Shown piece by piece: positions 12,269-26,245 of a DNA stretch of 64,000 nucleotides. The notes beneath the pieces are model-generated. The model made no database searches. It was not told the DNA's origin and worked only from the letters and a program-made list of their open reading frames with translations. The stretch is from the NCBI RefSeq assembly GCF_050003625.1, contig NC_134400.1:197049918-197113917 (forward strand), read 5' to 3'. The position numbers and the translations under genes are program-made. Each line of letters starts with the position of its first letter. The stretch's first letter is position 1. This DNA comes from Haematobia irritans. Its lineage: Eukaryota > Arthropoda > Insecta > Diptera > Muscidae.

Positions 12269-12569
12269 AAAAAGTTTTTCAAATTGTAAAAATTAGATAA
12301 TAGAAAAATAATTGTGTAATAAAACATATGGATGAAAAAAAAGTGAAATTGGTTGAAAAAAAAAATTTTTTTTCGCTTTTTAAATTTCTTCATTCAAATT
12401 AACTTCAAGGGCACAACTTCTAAAGCAATGCAAAGGATCCAAAAAGGGAGTACTTCCGTCCTATGACAAGCGCATGTAAAATTCATTGGAGATGATCCAA
12501 GTTTGCACTACTTCCGGATCACAGATTGGGGGTCCAATACTTTTTTGGAAGCTATTTTTTTGCTGGGAT

Positions 12570-12648
12570 TTTCTTAGAGAAATGATATTTTTGACAAAAT
12601 ATCCTATAGAAATGAAAATTTTCAAATATAGAAATGATTTTTTTTTTG
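12570..12648 (+). repeat. Few B-type 29-bp units
   Basis: Two to three degenerate units between the TIR element and a helentron end fragment. Confidence 0.8.
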
Positions 12649-12685
12649 TTATACCCTAATCTCCTGGTAGAGGGTATAAAAATGT
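12649..12685 (+). mobile_element. Helentron-like distal terminus fragment
   Basis: TTATACCCTAATCTCCTGG followed by TAGAGGGTATAAAAA matches only the last 35-40 bp of the family A distal end (compare 1066-1100). Confidence 0.65.
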
Positions 12686-12837
12686 GGCACTTTTTAATGC
12701 GAATGACATTTGTTTCGCCCCTATGTAGAAACTCTCAACGGTCTCGTTGTCTAGAACATTTGCATAATTCATATAGAGAATCAAGTCTCTGAAATACATT
12801 ATAGCTTTTTATGTCAAAGGTTGTCTCTTGTTAGCCA
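12686..12837. other. Short unique sequence
   Basis: No repeat or coding signal recognised between the helentron end and the CACTG-ended element. Confidence 0.5.
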
Positions 12838-13478
12838 CACTCAAAAAAAAAATTTTTACTTGGATCCAAAAATTTTGAAAAGGAAAGCCTTAAGGATTTT
12901 GGTATTGATTCCGAGCCAAAGATGCGGCTTCTTTAAAATAAAGACATTTTTTACGGACCTCCCTGGCTTTAAATCTAGGATCATTAAAATTGGATACAGA
13001 TCTCATTCATTGGGATTTTATTTTCTTTTTGCGATATATTAATAAAATATTAATAAAATCCAAATTATGCCAGGTACCTCAAATTAAAAACAGTTTTCTT
13101 AATGCTAAAAAAACTTTAAACCAAAGACGCAAATCCTTAAAATAAGCCTTAGCCTATATTTGAAGCGTTTTTATCTTAAATTTAAAAATTCAATATGTCA
13201 GTTGAGTTAAAGACAATTTCTTTAAATTAAAAATGTTTTTCTTTATTTTAAGGAAAATTTGCTTAACTTCAAAGATCTACAACTTCAGCAGAGAGACACA
13301 AAATTTCAAGATTTTTGTCCTCAATTTAATGAAAAAAAAATTGAAGCAAGGATTATAAACTTTCTTGTAATTAAAATGTCATTTTTTTAAAGAATTTTGT
13401 CCTTAGCATTGCTTAAATTTCGGGTCCTAAAATTTAAGTTGCATAATCTTCCATTTTAGGTCAATATTTTTTTCAGTG
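12838..13478 (+). mobile_element. CACTG-ended non-autonomous element, copy 2
   Basis: The left end is CACTCAAAAAAAAAA and the right end is ATATTTTTTTCAGTG, an inverted pair of about 12 bp. The internal block GATTCCGAGCCAAAGATGCG is shared with 1125-1515 and 27867-28514. It is about 640 bp, A/T rich and has no ORF. No clear target duplication was found, so the superfamily is open. Confidence 0.65.
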
Positions 13479-14385
13479 CACAAAATATGCAACGTTTTTT
13501 TTTCAAATGAAACTATTTCTTATTCTCAGATGCAATGTTAACAAATTTTAGTCGCATCCCTTGCAATTCGTTCTTTGACTTTGATATAAAACTCACTCAC
13601 AAGGCCCATTTGCCTTTTATTCGCCACCGTATTTTCCATCCTTGGACTGGCACATGTGCTAATGATAATAATGGTGGTGGAATTAGTTAGAAAGATAATA
13701 TACTCTCTATGGCCACCACTATCAACAAAATGAAGTTCTGTGGTCTGGTATGGATAGGTGGTATTTCTCATCAACGTCATCATTTTCATTGGAGGCTCAA
13801 ATGCTTATGAGCCTTGACGCCTATAATCATAAGCCAAGACCAAGAAGAAGAAAACTAAGCATTGTCAATGCTATATGAGAACCTACTGGCCATTTGCTGC
13901 CATTCAAAACTGACACATAAAAAACATAAAATTCTCCACTTTAAAGATCCCATTTACAGCTGTCATGTCATAAGATTGGCCAAACAAAAAAAATCTTCTT
14001 CCAGGTTTCCTGGCTTGCCTCCGCTTAACAACGGTAATGTCTAATATCACAAAAGAGACCTCTACTAATTTTCAAGTATATTCTAAATGGAAGGAAATTC
14101 AAGAGCTTCTTAAGAATTTTGACTATGCCCCAATAGTCTATGGGGTTTTTCTTTCGGCTCACTTAGTTTTCATGGCTGGGGTGAAAAGATTTAGCGCATC
14201 ATCATCGTCATCATGGATAAAACATTTACGGGCAACACCGTTAAATTTATATATATATAAATTTATGATTTTGTATAATTTTTTTATGGAGGGTTTCTTT
14301 ATGGCTAATTAAGAAAAATGATAAAATTCTCTTTTCTCGCTGTCTCTTGAAGCATGTGCACTCATAAAATTTTTCCGATGGACAT
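13479..14385. other. Unique island, no gene recognised
   Basis: Non-repetitive sequence with a TCATCATCGTCATCATGG microsatellite-like patch near 14200. Open frames of 60-90 codons occur on both strands but show no domain, signal peptide or splice context that I can support. Confidence 0.5.
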
Positions 14386-16266
14386 GATAATTTGACAAAA
14401 TGAAATTTTGAAAAAATTTCCTATAGAAATGAAATTTTAAGAAATTTTCTTTAGAAATGATAGTGTGACAAAATTTCCTATAGAAATGAAATTTTTACAA
14501 AATTTCCCATCAAAATTAAATTTTGACAAAATTGCATATAGAAATTAAATTTTGACAAAATTTCCTATAGAAATGAAATTTTTGCAAAATTTCCCACTAA
14601 ACTGAGAACTTTGACAAAATTTCCTATAGAAATGAAATTTTGACAAAATTTCCCACAAACATGAGAACTTTGACAAAATTTCCTATAGAAATGACATTTC
14701 GACAAAATTTCATATACAAATGAAATTTTGACAAAATTTCCTACAGAAATGAAAATGAAATGATATGTTGACAAAATTTCCTATAGAAAAGAAATTTTGA
14801 CAAAATTTCCTACAAAAAAGAAATTTTAGCAAATTTTTCTTAAGAAAAGAAATTTTGATAAAATTTCCTATAGAAATGAAATAAAAAAAATATCGTAAAG
14901 AAAAGAAATTTTGACAAAATTTCGTACAGAAAATAAATTTTGACAAAATTTCCTTTAGAAATGAAATTTTGACAAAATTTCGTATAGAAATGACATTTTT
15001 GGCAAAATTTCATATACATAAGACATTTTGACAAAATTTCCTAAAAAACGAAATTTTTACAAAATTTCGCACAGAAAAGAAATTTTGGCAAAATTTCCTA
15101 TAGAAAAGAAATTTTGACAAAATTTGACAAAATAAATTTTAGCAAAATTTTCTTAAGAAAATAAATTTTGACAAAATTTTCCTATAAAAATGAAATTTGA
15201 CCAAATTTCTTATAGAAATCAATTTATCACAAAATTTAATATAGAAATGAAATTTTGACAAAATTTCCTATAGAAATGACATTTTAACTAAATTTCATAT
15301 ACAAATGAAATTTTGACAAAATTTCCTATAGAAATGAAATTTTGACAAAATTTCCTATAGAAATGAAATTTTGACAAAATTTCCCACAAACATGAGAACT
15401 TTGACAAAATTTCCTATAGAAATGACATTTTGACAAAATTTCCCACAAACATGAGAACTTTGACAAAATTTCATATAGAAATGAAAATGAAATGATATGT
15501 TGACAAAATTTTCTATAGGAATGAAATTTTGACAAAATTTCCTACAAAAAAGGAATTTTAGCAAAATTTTCTTAAGAAAACAAATTTTGACAAAATTTCC
15601 TATAGAAATGAAATAAAAAAAAAATATCGTAAAGAAAAGAAATTTTGACAAAATTTCGTAAAGACAAGAAATTTTGACAAACTTTCGTAAAGAAACTAGA
15701 TTTTGACAACATTTCCTATAGAAATGAAATTTTGACAAAATTTCGAATAGAAATGACATTTTTGGCAAAATTTCATATACAAATGAAATTTTGACAAAAT
15801 TTCCTGCAAAAAAGAAATTAGACAAAATTTCGTACAGAAAAGAAATTTTGGCGAAATTTCCTATAGAAAAGAAATTTTGACAAAATTTGACAAAATAAAT
15901 TTTAGCAAAATTTTCTTAAGAAAATAAATTTTGACAAAATTTTCCTATAAAAATGAAATTTGACCAAATTTCTTATAGAAATGAATTTATGACAAAATTT
16001 AATATAGAAAAGAAATTTTGACAAAATAAATTTTAGCAAAATTTTCTTAAGAAAATAAATTTTGACAAAATTTTCTTACAAAAATGAAATTTGACCAAAT
16101 TTCTTATAGAAATGAATTTATGACAAAATTTCATATACAAATGAAATTTTGACAAAATTTCCTACAGAAATGACATTTTGACAAAATTTCATATACAAAT
16201 GAAATTTTGACAAAATTTCCTACAAACAATAAATTTGAACAAAATTTCCTATAGAAATGAAATTAA
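14386..16266 (+). repeat. 29-bp minisatellite, B type, forward
   Basis: About 63 units, many with CTACAAAAAAGAAATT or TCCCACAAACATGAGAAC variants. Segments recur in the same order (about 14560-15060 and 15350-15830, also 15110-15250 and 15880-16130), indicating segmental duplication of multi-unit blocks. Confidence 0.93.
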
Positions 16267-16502
16267 AAATAAGTATGTACGGTCGTAAGTTCGGCCAAGC
16301 CGAAGCTTATGTACCCTCCACCATGGATTGCGTAGAAACTTCTTCTAAACACTGCCATCCACAATCGAATTACTTAAGTTGCGGTAACGCTTGCCGATGG
16401 CCAGGTATCTTAAAACCTCCCAACACCGTCTTCTAAATTGTATGTAAGTCCATACGTGGTTATATTAAATCAAAAAGATCGATCAAATACGTATATAATT
16501 CA

Positions 16503-16940
16503 GTTTGACAAAATTTTCTATAGACATAAAATTTTGTCAAAATTTTCTATAGAAATAAAATTTTAACAAAATTTTCTATAGAAATAAAATTTTCACAAAA
16601 TTTTCAATAGAAAGAAAATTTTGACAAAATTTTCTACAGAAATAAAATTTTAAAAAACTTTTCTATATAAATAAAATTTTAACAAAATTTTCTATAGAAA
16701 TAAAATTTTGACTAAATTTTCTATAGAAATAAAATTTTGACAAGATTTTCTATAGAAATAAAATTTTAACAAAAATTTTCTATAGAAATAAAATTTTGAC
16801 AAAATTATCTATAGAAATAAAATTTTGACTAAATTTTCTATAGAAATAAAATTCTGACAAGATTTTCTATAGAAATAAAATTTTAACAAAATTTTCTATA
16901 GAAATAAAATTTTAACAAAATTTTCCATAGAAATAAAATT
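16503..16940 (+). repeat. 29-bp A-type array inside family A element
   Basis: About 15 units bounded by the element leader (GTATATAATTCAGTTTGAC) and the TTTGGTAGATTATTTTTGGC junction. This is direct evidence that the satellite unit is element-internal. Confidence 0.9.
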
Positions 16941-17078
16941 TTTGGTAGATTATTTTTGGCTCGAGTGGCAACCATGATTATTAACCGATATCATATGCTG
17001 ACACCACGTACCAAATTTCAACCGGATCGGATGAAAATTATTTCTCTTAGAGGCTCCGCAAGCCAAATCTGGGGATCG

Positions 17079-18175
<1,097 letters not shown>

Positions 18176-18177
18176 TA

Positions 18178-19975
18178 CTAACACCATGTTCAAAATTACA
18201 ACCGGATTGTATGAAATTTGCTTCTCTTGGAGACTTCGCAAGCCAAATCTGGGGATCGGCTTATATGGGGGCTATATATAATTATGAACCGATGTGGACC
18301 AATTTTTGCATGGTTATTAGAGACCATATAACAATATCATGTACCAAATTTCAGGCGGATCGGATGAAATTTGCTTCTCTTTGAGGCTCCGCAACCCAAA
18401 TCTGGGTATCGGTTTATATGGGCGCTATATATAATTATGGACCGATGTGGACCAGTTGTTAGAGACCATATACCAATACCATGTACCAAATTTCAGCCGG
18501 ATCGGATGCAATTTGCTCCTCTTTGAGGCTTCGCAAGCCAAAGCTGGAGATCGGTTTATATGGGGTCTATATATAATTATGGACCGATTTGGACCAATTT
18601 TTGCATGGTTGTTAGAGACCATATACCAACATCATGTACCAAATTTCAGCCGGATCGGATGCAATTTGCTCCTCTTTGAGGCTTCGCAAGCCAAATCTGG
18701 AGATCGGTTTATATGGGGTCTATATATAATTATGGACCGATGTGGACCAATTTTTGCATGGTTGTTAGAGACCATATACCAACATCATGTACCAAATTTC
18801 AGCCGGATCGGATGCAATTTGCATCTCTTTGAGGCTTCGCAAGCCAAATCTGGAGATCGGTTTATATGGGGTCTATATATAATTATGGACCGATGTGGAC
18901 CAATTTTTGTATGGTTGTTAAAGACCATATACCAACATCATGTACCAAATTTCAGCCGGATCGGATGAAATATGCTTCTCTTAGAGGCTCCACAAGCCAA
19001 ATCTGGGGATCGGTTTATATGGGGGCTATATATAATTAAAGACCGATATGGACCAATTTTTGCATGGTTGTTGGATACCATATACTAACACCACGTACCA
19101 AATTTCAACCGGATCGGATGAATTTTGTTATTCTAAGAGGCTTTGGAGGTCAAATCTGGGTATCGGCTTATATGGGGGCTATATATAATTATGGATCGAT
19201 ATGGACCAATTTTGGCATGGTTGTTAGAGACAATATACTAACACCACGTACCAAATTTCAATCGGATCGGATGACTTTTGCTTCTCCAAAAGGCACCGGA
19301 GGTCAAATCTGGGGATAGGTTTATATGGGGCTATATATGATTATGGACTGATATGAACCAATTCCTGCATGGTTGTTGGATAACATATACTAACATTACG
19401 TACCAAATTTCAACCGAATCGGATGAATTTTGCTCTTCGAACGGGCTCCGGAGGTCAAATCTGGCGATGAGTTTATATGGGGGCTATATATAATTATGGA
19501 CCGATTTCGATCAATTTTTGCATGGGTGTTTGAGGCCATATATTAACACCATGTATCAAATTTCAACTGAATCAGATGAATTTTGGTCTTCCAAGAGGCT
19601 CCGGAGGTCAAATCTGGGGATCGGTTTATATGGGGGCTATATATAATTATGGGCCGATGTGGACCAATTTTTGCATGGTCATTAGAGAATATATACCAAA
19701 ACCAAATGTACCAAATTTCTGCCGGATCGGATGAAATTTGCTTCTCTTAGAGGCTCCGCAAGCCAAGTCGGAGGATCGGTTTATATGGGGGCTATATATA
19801 ATTATGGGCCGATGTGGACCAATTTTTGCATTGTTGTTAGAGACCATATTTATACTAACACCATGTACAAAATTTTAGCCGGATCGGATGAAATTTGCTT
19901 CTCTTAGAGCAATCGCAAGCCAAATTTGGGGGGTCCGTTTATATGGGGGCAATACGTAAAAGTGGACCGATATGG
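18178..19975 (+). repeat. 153-bp tandem units, family A
   Basis: About 11-12 units. TTGCATGGTTGTTAGAGACC starts at 18601 and again at 18754, exactly 153 bp apart. Each has ACCAAATTTCAGCCGGATCG, GCTTCGCAAGCCAAATCTGG, GATCGGTTTATATGGGG and ATTATGGACCGAT. Because 153 = 3x51, open frames run through several units (for example 18447-18968); these are not genes. Confidence 0.93.
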
Positions 19976-20038
19976 CCCATTTGCAATACCATCCGATCTA
20001 CATCAATAACAACTACTTGTGCCAAGTCGATAGCTTCC

Positions 20039-20345
20039 TATAGAAATGAAATTTTGACAAAATTTCGTATAGAAATGATATGTTGGCAAAATTTCATATA
20101 CAAATGAAATTTTGATAAAATGTCATATACAAATAAAATTTCACAAAATTTCCTACAAAAAAGAAATTTTAGCAAAATTTTCTTAAGAAAATAAATTTTG
20201 ACAAAATTTTCTTTAGAAATGAAATTTTGACAAAATTGTCCACAAAAATGGGAATTTTGACAAAATTTCCTGCAGAACTGAAAAGTTTACAAACTTTCCC
20301 ATAGAAATGAAATTTTAACAAAATTTCTTATAGAAATTAAATTTT
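20039..20345 (+). repeat. 29-bp minisatellite, B type, forward
   Basis: About 10 units directly joined to the broken family A end at CGATAGC. Confidence 0.92.
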
Positions 20346-20611
20346 CCATTCGTTTTGTTTTGTTATTGTTGGTTTTGTTCTTTGTTGGGTTTAATGAACT
20401 GCCTGAATTTATTCTGATAATTGGTTGATAGTTTGAGGATGCTAATGAGGAATGTGGTAATTCCGAAACGTGCATCCATCCAACCATCTTGCAGTCTATA
20501 GGGCTTTGCCCAAATAAATTTGACAAACATTCTTTTCCTCTGTTGGTTAAGCTACACTTGTAGTTTAGTCAATGTATGGTTTTAAGCTGCAATAAAAAAC
20601 AACAACAATAC
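20346..20611 (+). mobile_element. Retroposon-like repeat, copy 1
   Basis: A 266-bp insert flanked by a perfect 13-bp duplication GAAATTAAATTTT (20333-20345 and 20612-20624). It shares GAGGATGCTAATGAGGAATG, GGTAATTCCGAAAC and TAGTTTAGTCAATG with 49577-49878 and ends in AAAAAACAACAACAATA. A retroposed 3' fragment of a non-LTR element is my best guess. The left end, however, is a CATTCGTTTTGTTTTGTTAT stretch, inverted relative to the right end of copy 2. Confidence 0.7.
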
Positions 20612-20624
20612 GAAATTAAATTTT

Positions 20625-21437
20625 GACAAAATTTCCTACAAAAAAGAAATTTTGACCAAATTTCCTATAGAAATGACATTTTGACAACATTTAATATAGA
20701 AATGAAATTTTGAAAAAAATTCCTACAAACAATAAATTTAGACAAAATTTCCTATAGAAATGAAATTAAAAAAAATCGTACAGAAAAGAAATTTTGACAA
20801 AATTTCCTATAGAAAACAAATTTTGACAAAATTTCCTATAGAAATGAAATTTTGACAAAATTTCCTATAGAAAATAAATTGTGACAAAAGCTTCTATAAA
20901 AATGAAATTTTTACCAAATTTCTTATAAAAATGAATCTATGATAAAATTTCATATAGAAATGAAATTTTAACAAAATTTCTTATTGAAATGAAATTTTGA
21001 CAAAATTTGCTTAGAAATCAAATTTTAATAAAATTTCCTATAGAAATGAAATTGTGATAAAATTTCCTACAGAAGAGAAATTGTGACAAAATTTTCTATA
21101 AAAATGAAATTTTTACCAAATTTCTTGTAGAAATGAATTTATGATAAAATTTCATATATAAATGAATTTATGATAAAATTTCATATAGAAATGAAATTTT
21201 GAGAAAATTTCATATAGAAATGAAATTTTGACAAAATTTCTGATAAAAATTAAATTTTGACAAAATTTCTGATAAAAATTAAATTTTGACAAAATTTCTG
21301 ATAAAAATTAAATTTTGAGAAAATTTCGTATAGAAATGAAATTTTGAGAAAATAAAATTTCCTATAGAATTGAAATTTGAACAAAATTCCCTATAGAAGT
21401 GAAATTTTGACAAAATTTCCTACAGACACTATAAATT
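20625..21437 (+). repeat. 29-bp minisatellite, B type, forward
   Basis: About 28 units, including three identical consecutive TTTCTGATAAAAATTAAATT variants near 21235-21310. Confidence 0.92.
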
Positions 21438-21560
21438 TTCAGTTCTCTGTGATAATACAGGTGGTGTACTTCTCTCTTCCCAAAGGGTGCTATCCGATTC
21501 CAAGTTTAGCTCAATGACAAGGTACCTTGTTTTTGGTCATGTCCGAACTTTTGGAAAATT
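21438..21560 (-). mobile_element. Diverged SINE relic
   Basis: GTGATAATACAGGTGGTG, ACTTCTCTCTTCCCAAAGGG, AGCTCAATGACAAGG and ATGTCCGAAC align in order with the reverse complement of the SINE body (compare 28920-29030) but with many differences. It is older than the other copies, or a related subfamily. The head and tail are missing. Confidence 0.65.
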
Positions 21561-22040
21561 ATCGTCCTGAGAATTTCGAGGAATTTTTTTTGATTGTATT
21601 TTAATACTTAAGCCATTTCTATACTTGACCTGGGTAGTTATGATCTGCTAAAAGTATTTATCAAAAATTGTATGCGTTGATTTTATCTGTTATAAATTAA
21701 ATTTTTCTGCGTTTATTTATTTTTTTTTCTTAGTAAATATTTGCAATTTTTATTATTTTATTCCAAACTCATTCAAAAGATGATTTATGCTTGAGAAATT
21801 ACAACAATTTTTTACAGCAACAACAATAAAATCTTGGTTAAGACTTAACACCCATATTAATGGTCCTTGTTGATGGTAAACACAAAAATATTTTTATGAC
21901 ACTCTACTGCCTTTTGGTTTCTGGTTCTCATCAAGCGATATAAATTTAAATTTATGATTACAAAGCTGTTAACCCATCTAGAATTTTTTGTGGAATGATT
22001 TTTGGGCAAACTTGCTGGTACATATTTTAAGTATAAGAAA
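21561..22040. other. Unique island, no gene recognised
   Basis: A/T-rich single-copy sequence with no trusted ORF, tRNA or repeat similarity seen. Confidence 0.5.
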
Positions 22041-22210
22041 AAACTAAAATTAAATTTTGTAACAAATTTCCTGTAAAAAAGGAAATTTTCACAAAATTTC
22101 CTATAGATATGAAATTTTGACAAAATTTAATATAGAAATGAAATTTTGACAAAAATTTCCTATAGCAATAAAAGTTTTACAGAATTTCCTATAAAAATTA
22201 AATTTAAAAA
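22041..22210 (+). repeat. 29-bp minisatellite, B type, forward
   Basis: About six units, ending at the A-run before a family C helentron end. Confidence 0.9.
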
Positions 22211-22615
22211 AAACAAGTATATACAGCAGTAAATTCGGCCGGGCCGAATTTTAAATACCCACCACCATGAATCAAGTATAATAGTTTACTATGAAAACTC
22301 TTGGTCGTTGTGAGTTACTTGATAATATATAGAATTGTAGGGGGTTTGATGACAAATCTTCTTCCAAACGAGCCAGCTCCCGAAGACAAACTTTAAAGAT
22401 TCTACCTATGAAGACCAGATAAGATTCTGGATTTATGAGAACCCATTTTGTTAGAGTTTTAGAGAAAATATAAACATGTCGTGTATATATTGAAATTACG
22501 CCTTGATTTAAAATCTTAAATCTGTAGATTTTTCCGCATTTATTGAAATACGATGAGTAAAATCTGGAACTTTTACTTTCAGTTTGAAGCAATTTTCATG
22601 ATCAGTGCGCCTGCT

Positions 22616-22735
22616 ATACCCTGAAAGAAGTGTATTCTCTTTTGAGAAACGTAATTTTAGACAAGCAAAGTTTTCTTTTGACACAAATTTTAGAGACAAT
22701 CGTTGAATAAACGAAAACACTTTATAATTTTATTA
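22616..22735. mobile_element. Small insert in family C copy, related to 33123-34022 element
   Basis: GAAGTGTATTCTC, AAACGTAATTTTAGACAAGC and AAAGTTTTC resemble the left part of the CACGC-ended element (AAACGAAATTTTAGACAAAC near 33155). The segment is absent from the sister copy at 29452-31328, so it is an insertion, now decayed. Confidence 0.5.
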
Positions 22736-22789
22736 TAGATTACTAATTTCCAGCAAATCGGATAAAAACTACGGATTCTAGAAGCCCAA

Positions 22790-23930
22790 GAAATAGAGCC
22801 GGGAGTTCGGTGTATATGGGGGCTATACCAAAACATGGACCGATGGGCACCATTTTCGGCACACCTTTTTATGGTCCCAAAAGAACTCTAGATTTTTAAT
22901 TTCAGGAAAATCGGATAGAAAATATAGTTTCTAGAAGCCCAAGAAGCAAAATCGGGAAATCAGTCTCTATGGGGGCTATATCAAAACATGGACCGATGAG
23001 CACCATTTTCGGCACACCTTTTTATGGTCCTCAAATACCTCTAGATTTCCAATTTCAGGCAAATCGGATGATAAATATAGTTTCTAGAAGCCCTAAAAGC
23101 AAAATCGGGATATCGGTCTATATGGGGGCTATACCAAAACCTGGACCGATGAGCACCATTTTCGGCACACCCTTTTATGGTCCTCAAATACCTCTATATT
23201 TCCAATTTCAGGCAAATTGGATAAAAACTACGGTTTTTATAGGCCCAAGACTCCAAATCGGGAGGTTGGTTTATATGGGGGCTATATCAAAACTTGGACC
23301 GATTCGAACCATTTTCGACACACCTCTTTATGGTCCCAAAATACCTTTAGATTTTCAATTTCATACAAATCGGATAGAAAATACTGTTTCTAGACGCGTA
23401 AGAAGCAAAATCGGGAGATCGGTCTATATGGGGGCTATACCAAAACATGGACCGATATGGACCATTTTCGACACACCTCTTTATAGTCCCATAATACCTC
23501 TAGATTTCCAATTTCAGGCAAATCGGATGGTAAATATATTTTCTAGACGCCCAAGAAGCAAAATCGGGAGATCGGTCTATATGGGGGCTATATCAAAACA
23601 TGGACCGATACGAACGATTTTCGACACACTTCCTTATGGTCCTAAAATACCTCTAGATTTTCAATTTCAGACAAATCGGATAGAAAATACTGTTTCTAGG
23701 CGCCTAAGAAGCAAAATCGGGAGATCGGTTTATATGGGGGCTGTACTAAAACATGGACCGATACGGACCATTTTCGACACACCTCTTTATGGTCCCAAAC
23801 TACCTCTAGATTTCCAATTTCAGGCAAATCTGATAAAAACTACGGTTTTTATAGGCCCAAGACCCCAAATCGGGAGGTCGGTTTATATGGGGACTATATC
23901 AAAACTTGGACCGATATAGCCCATCTTCGA
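22790..23930 (+). repeat. 153-bp tandem units, family C
   Basis: About 7.5 units with GGTCTATATGGGGGCTATA, AAAACATGGACCGAT, TTTCGGCACACCTYTTTATGG, ATTTCCAATTTCAGGCAAAT and a CCCAAGAAGCAAAATCGGGA block. The period is 51 codons, i.e. 153 bp. Confidence 0.92.
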
Positions 23931-24015
23931 ACTTGACCTGCCTGCAAACAAAAAACTAATCTGTGGCAAATTTCGGGACGATAGCGCCATTATTGAAGGC
24001 TGTAGCGTGATTACA

Positions 24016-24053
<38 letters not shown>

Positions 24054-24206
24054 GGACAGACGGACATGCTTATATCGTCTTAGAATTTCTCCCTGATCAA
24101 GAATATATATACTTTATATAGTCGGAAATCGATATTTCGATGTGTTACAAACGGAATGACAAACTTATTATACCCCCGTCACCATTTTATGGTGGTGGGT
24201 ATAAAA

Positions 24207-26245
24207 ATATATATATATATATATAGAAATGAAATTTTGACAAAATTTCCTATTTTGACAAATTTTCTAAAAAAATTTGACAAAATTTCCTATAGAACTA
24301 AAATTTTTCAAAAATTTTTATTAAAAAATATTTTTTTAAAAAATATTTTTTTAAAAAGTTTGGCAAAAATTCCTATACAAAATCGCAACTTCTGATATAG
24401 AAAGGAAGTTTTGACAAAATTTCCTAAAGAAATAAAAATATTCAAATATTTCCTATAAAAATAGTTTTTTTTTCGAAAATTTTCTACTGAAATGAAATTT
24501 GTACAATATTTTCGTATAGATATGAAGTTTTGACAAAGTTTTCCATATATTTCCTATAAAAATAGTTTTTTTTTTCGAAAAATTTCTACTGAAATGAAAT
24601 TTGTACAGTATTTTCGTATAGAAATGAAGTTTTGACAAAGTTTTCCATAGAAATGAAATTTTGACAAAATTTCCGATAGAAATTAAAGTTTGACAAAAAT
24701 TTCTATAAAAACTGAAATTTTACAAAATTTGATATAGAAATGAATTTTGACAAGATTTCCTATGGATATGAAATTTTGATATAATTTCCTATTTTGAAAA
24801 ACTTCCAGACAAATTAAAATTTTCAATAGAAATGAAAATTTTACAAAATTTCCTATAAAAATAACATTTTAACAAAATTTCTTTTAGAAATGAAATTTTG
24901 ACAAAATTTCCTAAAGAAATCAAATTACGACAAAAATTTCCTAAAGAAATCAAATTACGACAAAAATTTCCTAAAGAAATCAAATTATGACAAAAATTTC
25001 CTATAGAAATTAAATTTAGCTAAAATTTCCTATATATATGAAATTTTGGCAATATTTCCCATAGCAATTCGGAAAATTCGGCAAAAAATTTCTATAGAAA
25101 TGAAATTCCGATAATATTTCCTGTTTGGAGAAATTGTGAGAAAATATCGTGTAGAAATGAAAATTTTCAAAAATTAAAATTAACTAAAATTGAATTTTGC
25201 AAATTTTTTAGAGAAATTAAATTTTAAACAAAATTTCCCATTAAAATGATATTTTAACAAAATTTCCCATTAAAATGATATTTTTATGAGAAATTTTGTT
25301 GTTGAGAAATTAAACTGTAACAAAATTTCCCACTAAACTGATATTTTAACAAAATTTCCCATTAAAATGATATTTTAACTAATTTTCCCATAAAATGATA
25401 GTTGGACAGAATTTCCAATATTTGGAATATTTCTTTCTATTAAAATTAAATAAAATTGAATTTTGCAAATCTTTTTAGAGAAATTAAATTTTAACAAAGT
25501 TTCCCATTAAAATGATATTTTAACAAACTTTCCAATAAAAATGATAGTTGGACAGAATTTCAAATATTTTGAATATTTCCCATAGCAATTCGGAAAATTC
25601 GACAAAAATTTTCTATAGAAATGAAATTCTGATAATATTTCCTGTTTGGAGAATTTGTGAGAAAATATCGAAAATATCTATATTTTTCAAAAATTTAAAT
25701 TAAATAAAATTGAATTTTGCAAATTTTTTAGAGAAATTAAATTTTAACAAAATTTCCCATTAAAATGATATTTTTATGGGAAATTTTGTTGTTTTAAAAT
25801 TTTTTAGAGAAATTAAATTTTAACAAAATTTCCCATTAAAATGATATTTTAACAAAATTTCCCATAAAAATGATAGTTTGACAGAATTTCCAATGAAAAT
25901 CATATTTTGACAAAATTTTCTAATAAAATGAAATTTTGACAAAATTTCCTATTAAAATGAAATTTTGACAAAATTTCCTATTAAAATGAAATTTTGTCAA
26001 AATTTCCTATAAAAATGAAATTAAAAAAATAAAATCTATAAAAATGAAATTTTGAAAAAAATTTCCTATAAAAATTAATTTTTGACAAAAGTTCCGATAA
26101 AAATGAAATTTCGACAAAATTTCGTATACAAATGAAAAAAATTGAAAAAAAAATCTATACAAATTGAGATTTGACAAAATTTCTTATAAAAATAAAATTT
26201 GGCAAATTTTTTTTGAACAAATAAAATTTGAATAAAATTTCCTAT
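24207..26245 (+). repeat. 29-bp minisatellite, B type, strongly diverged
   Basis: A (TA)9 tract, then about 65 units with much more variation than elsewhere (TTTCCCATTAAAATGATATTTTAAC, CGAATAAAATTGAATTTTGC). A block of roughly 0.5 kb is repeated (about 25050-25260 and 25570-25770, both with GCAATTCGGAAAATTCG). Confidence 0.88.

Larger units (their letters stand above)
11430..12567. mobile_element. TIR element (CCCAGCAAAAAAA ends) with tRNA-like modules
   Basis: The inverted ends are CCCAGCAAAAAAAAT (11430) and ATTTTTTTGCTGGG (to 12567). AT flanks both sides; removing one AT plus the element restores a normal 29-bp unit (GACAAx-AT-TTTCTT). Inside are a three-copy repeat of about 81-91 bp (11440-11700), two minus-strand B-box modules (11838-11849 and 12052-12063) and one plus-strand tRNA-like module (12195-12268). 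The outer arms are loosely palindromic. No transposase is encoded, so it is non-autonomous. The superfamily is not assigned. Confidence 0.65.
22213..24206 (+). mobile_element. Helentron-like family C, complete, plus
   Basis: Starts ACAAGTATATACAGCAG; hairpin AATTCGGCC-G-GGCCGAATT (22232-22250); subterminal repeat ATACCCACCACCAT (22255-22268); about 350 bp of leader; 153-bp units (about 22790-23930); (GTCY)n as RGAC tetramers (24015-24065); a TA-rich core with AATATATATACTTTATATAG and TTTCGATGTGTTACAAACGG; mirror repeat ATGGTGGTGGGTAT (24189-24202); end AAAAA. No 29-bp array lies between leader and 153-bp units, unlike family A. It is non-coding, and the 316-codon open frame at 22969-23919 follows the 153-bp units. 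Confidence 0.88.

Noticed and set aside
18447..18968. 173-codon repetitive frame
   Set aside because: Product of the family A 153-bp units, not a gene.
22969..23919. 316-codon open frame with 51-residue repeats
   Set aside because: It follows the 153-bp units (a multiple of three) of a non-coding element. Sister copies carry stops, and the same units are also open on the other strand elsewhere.
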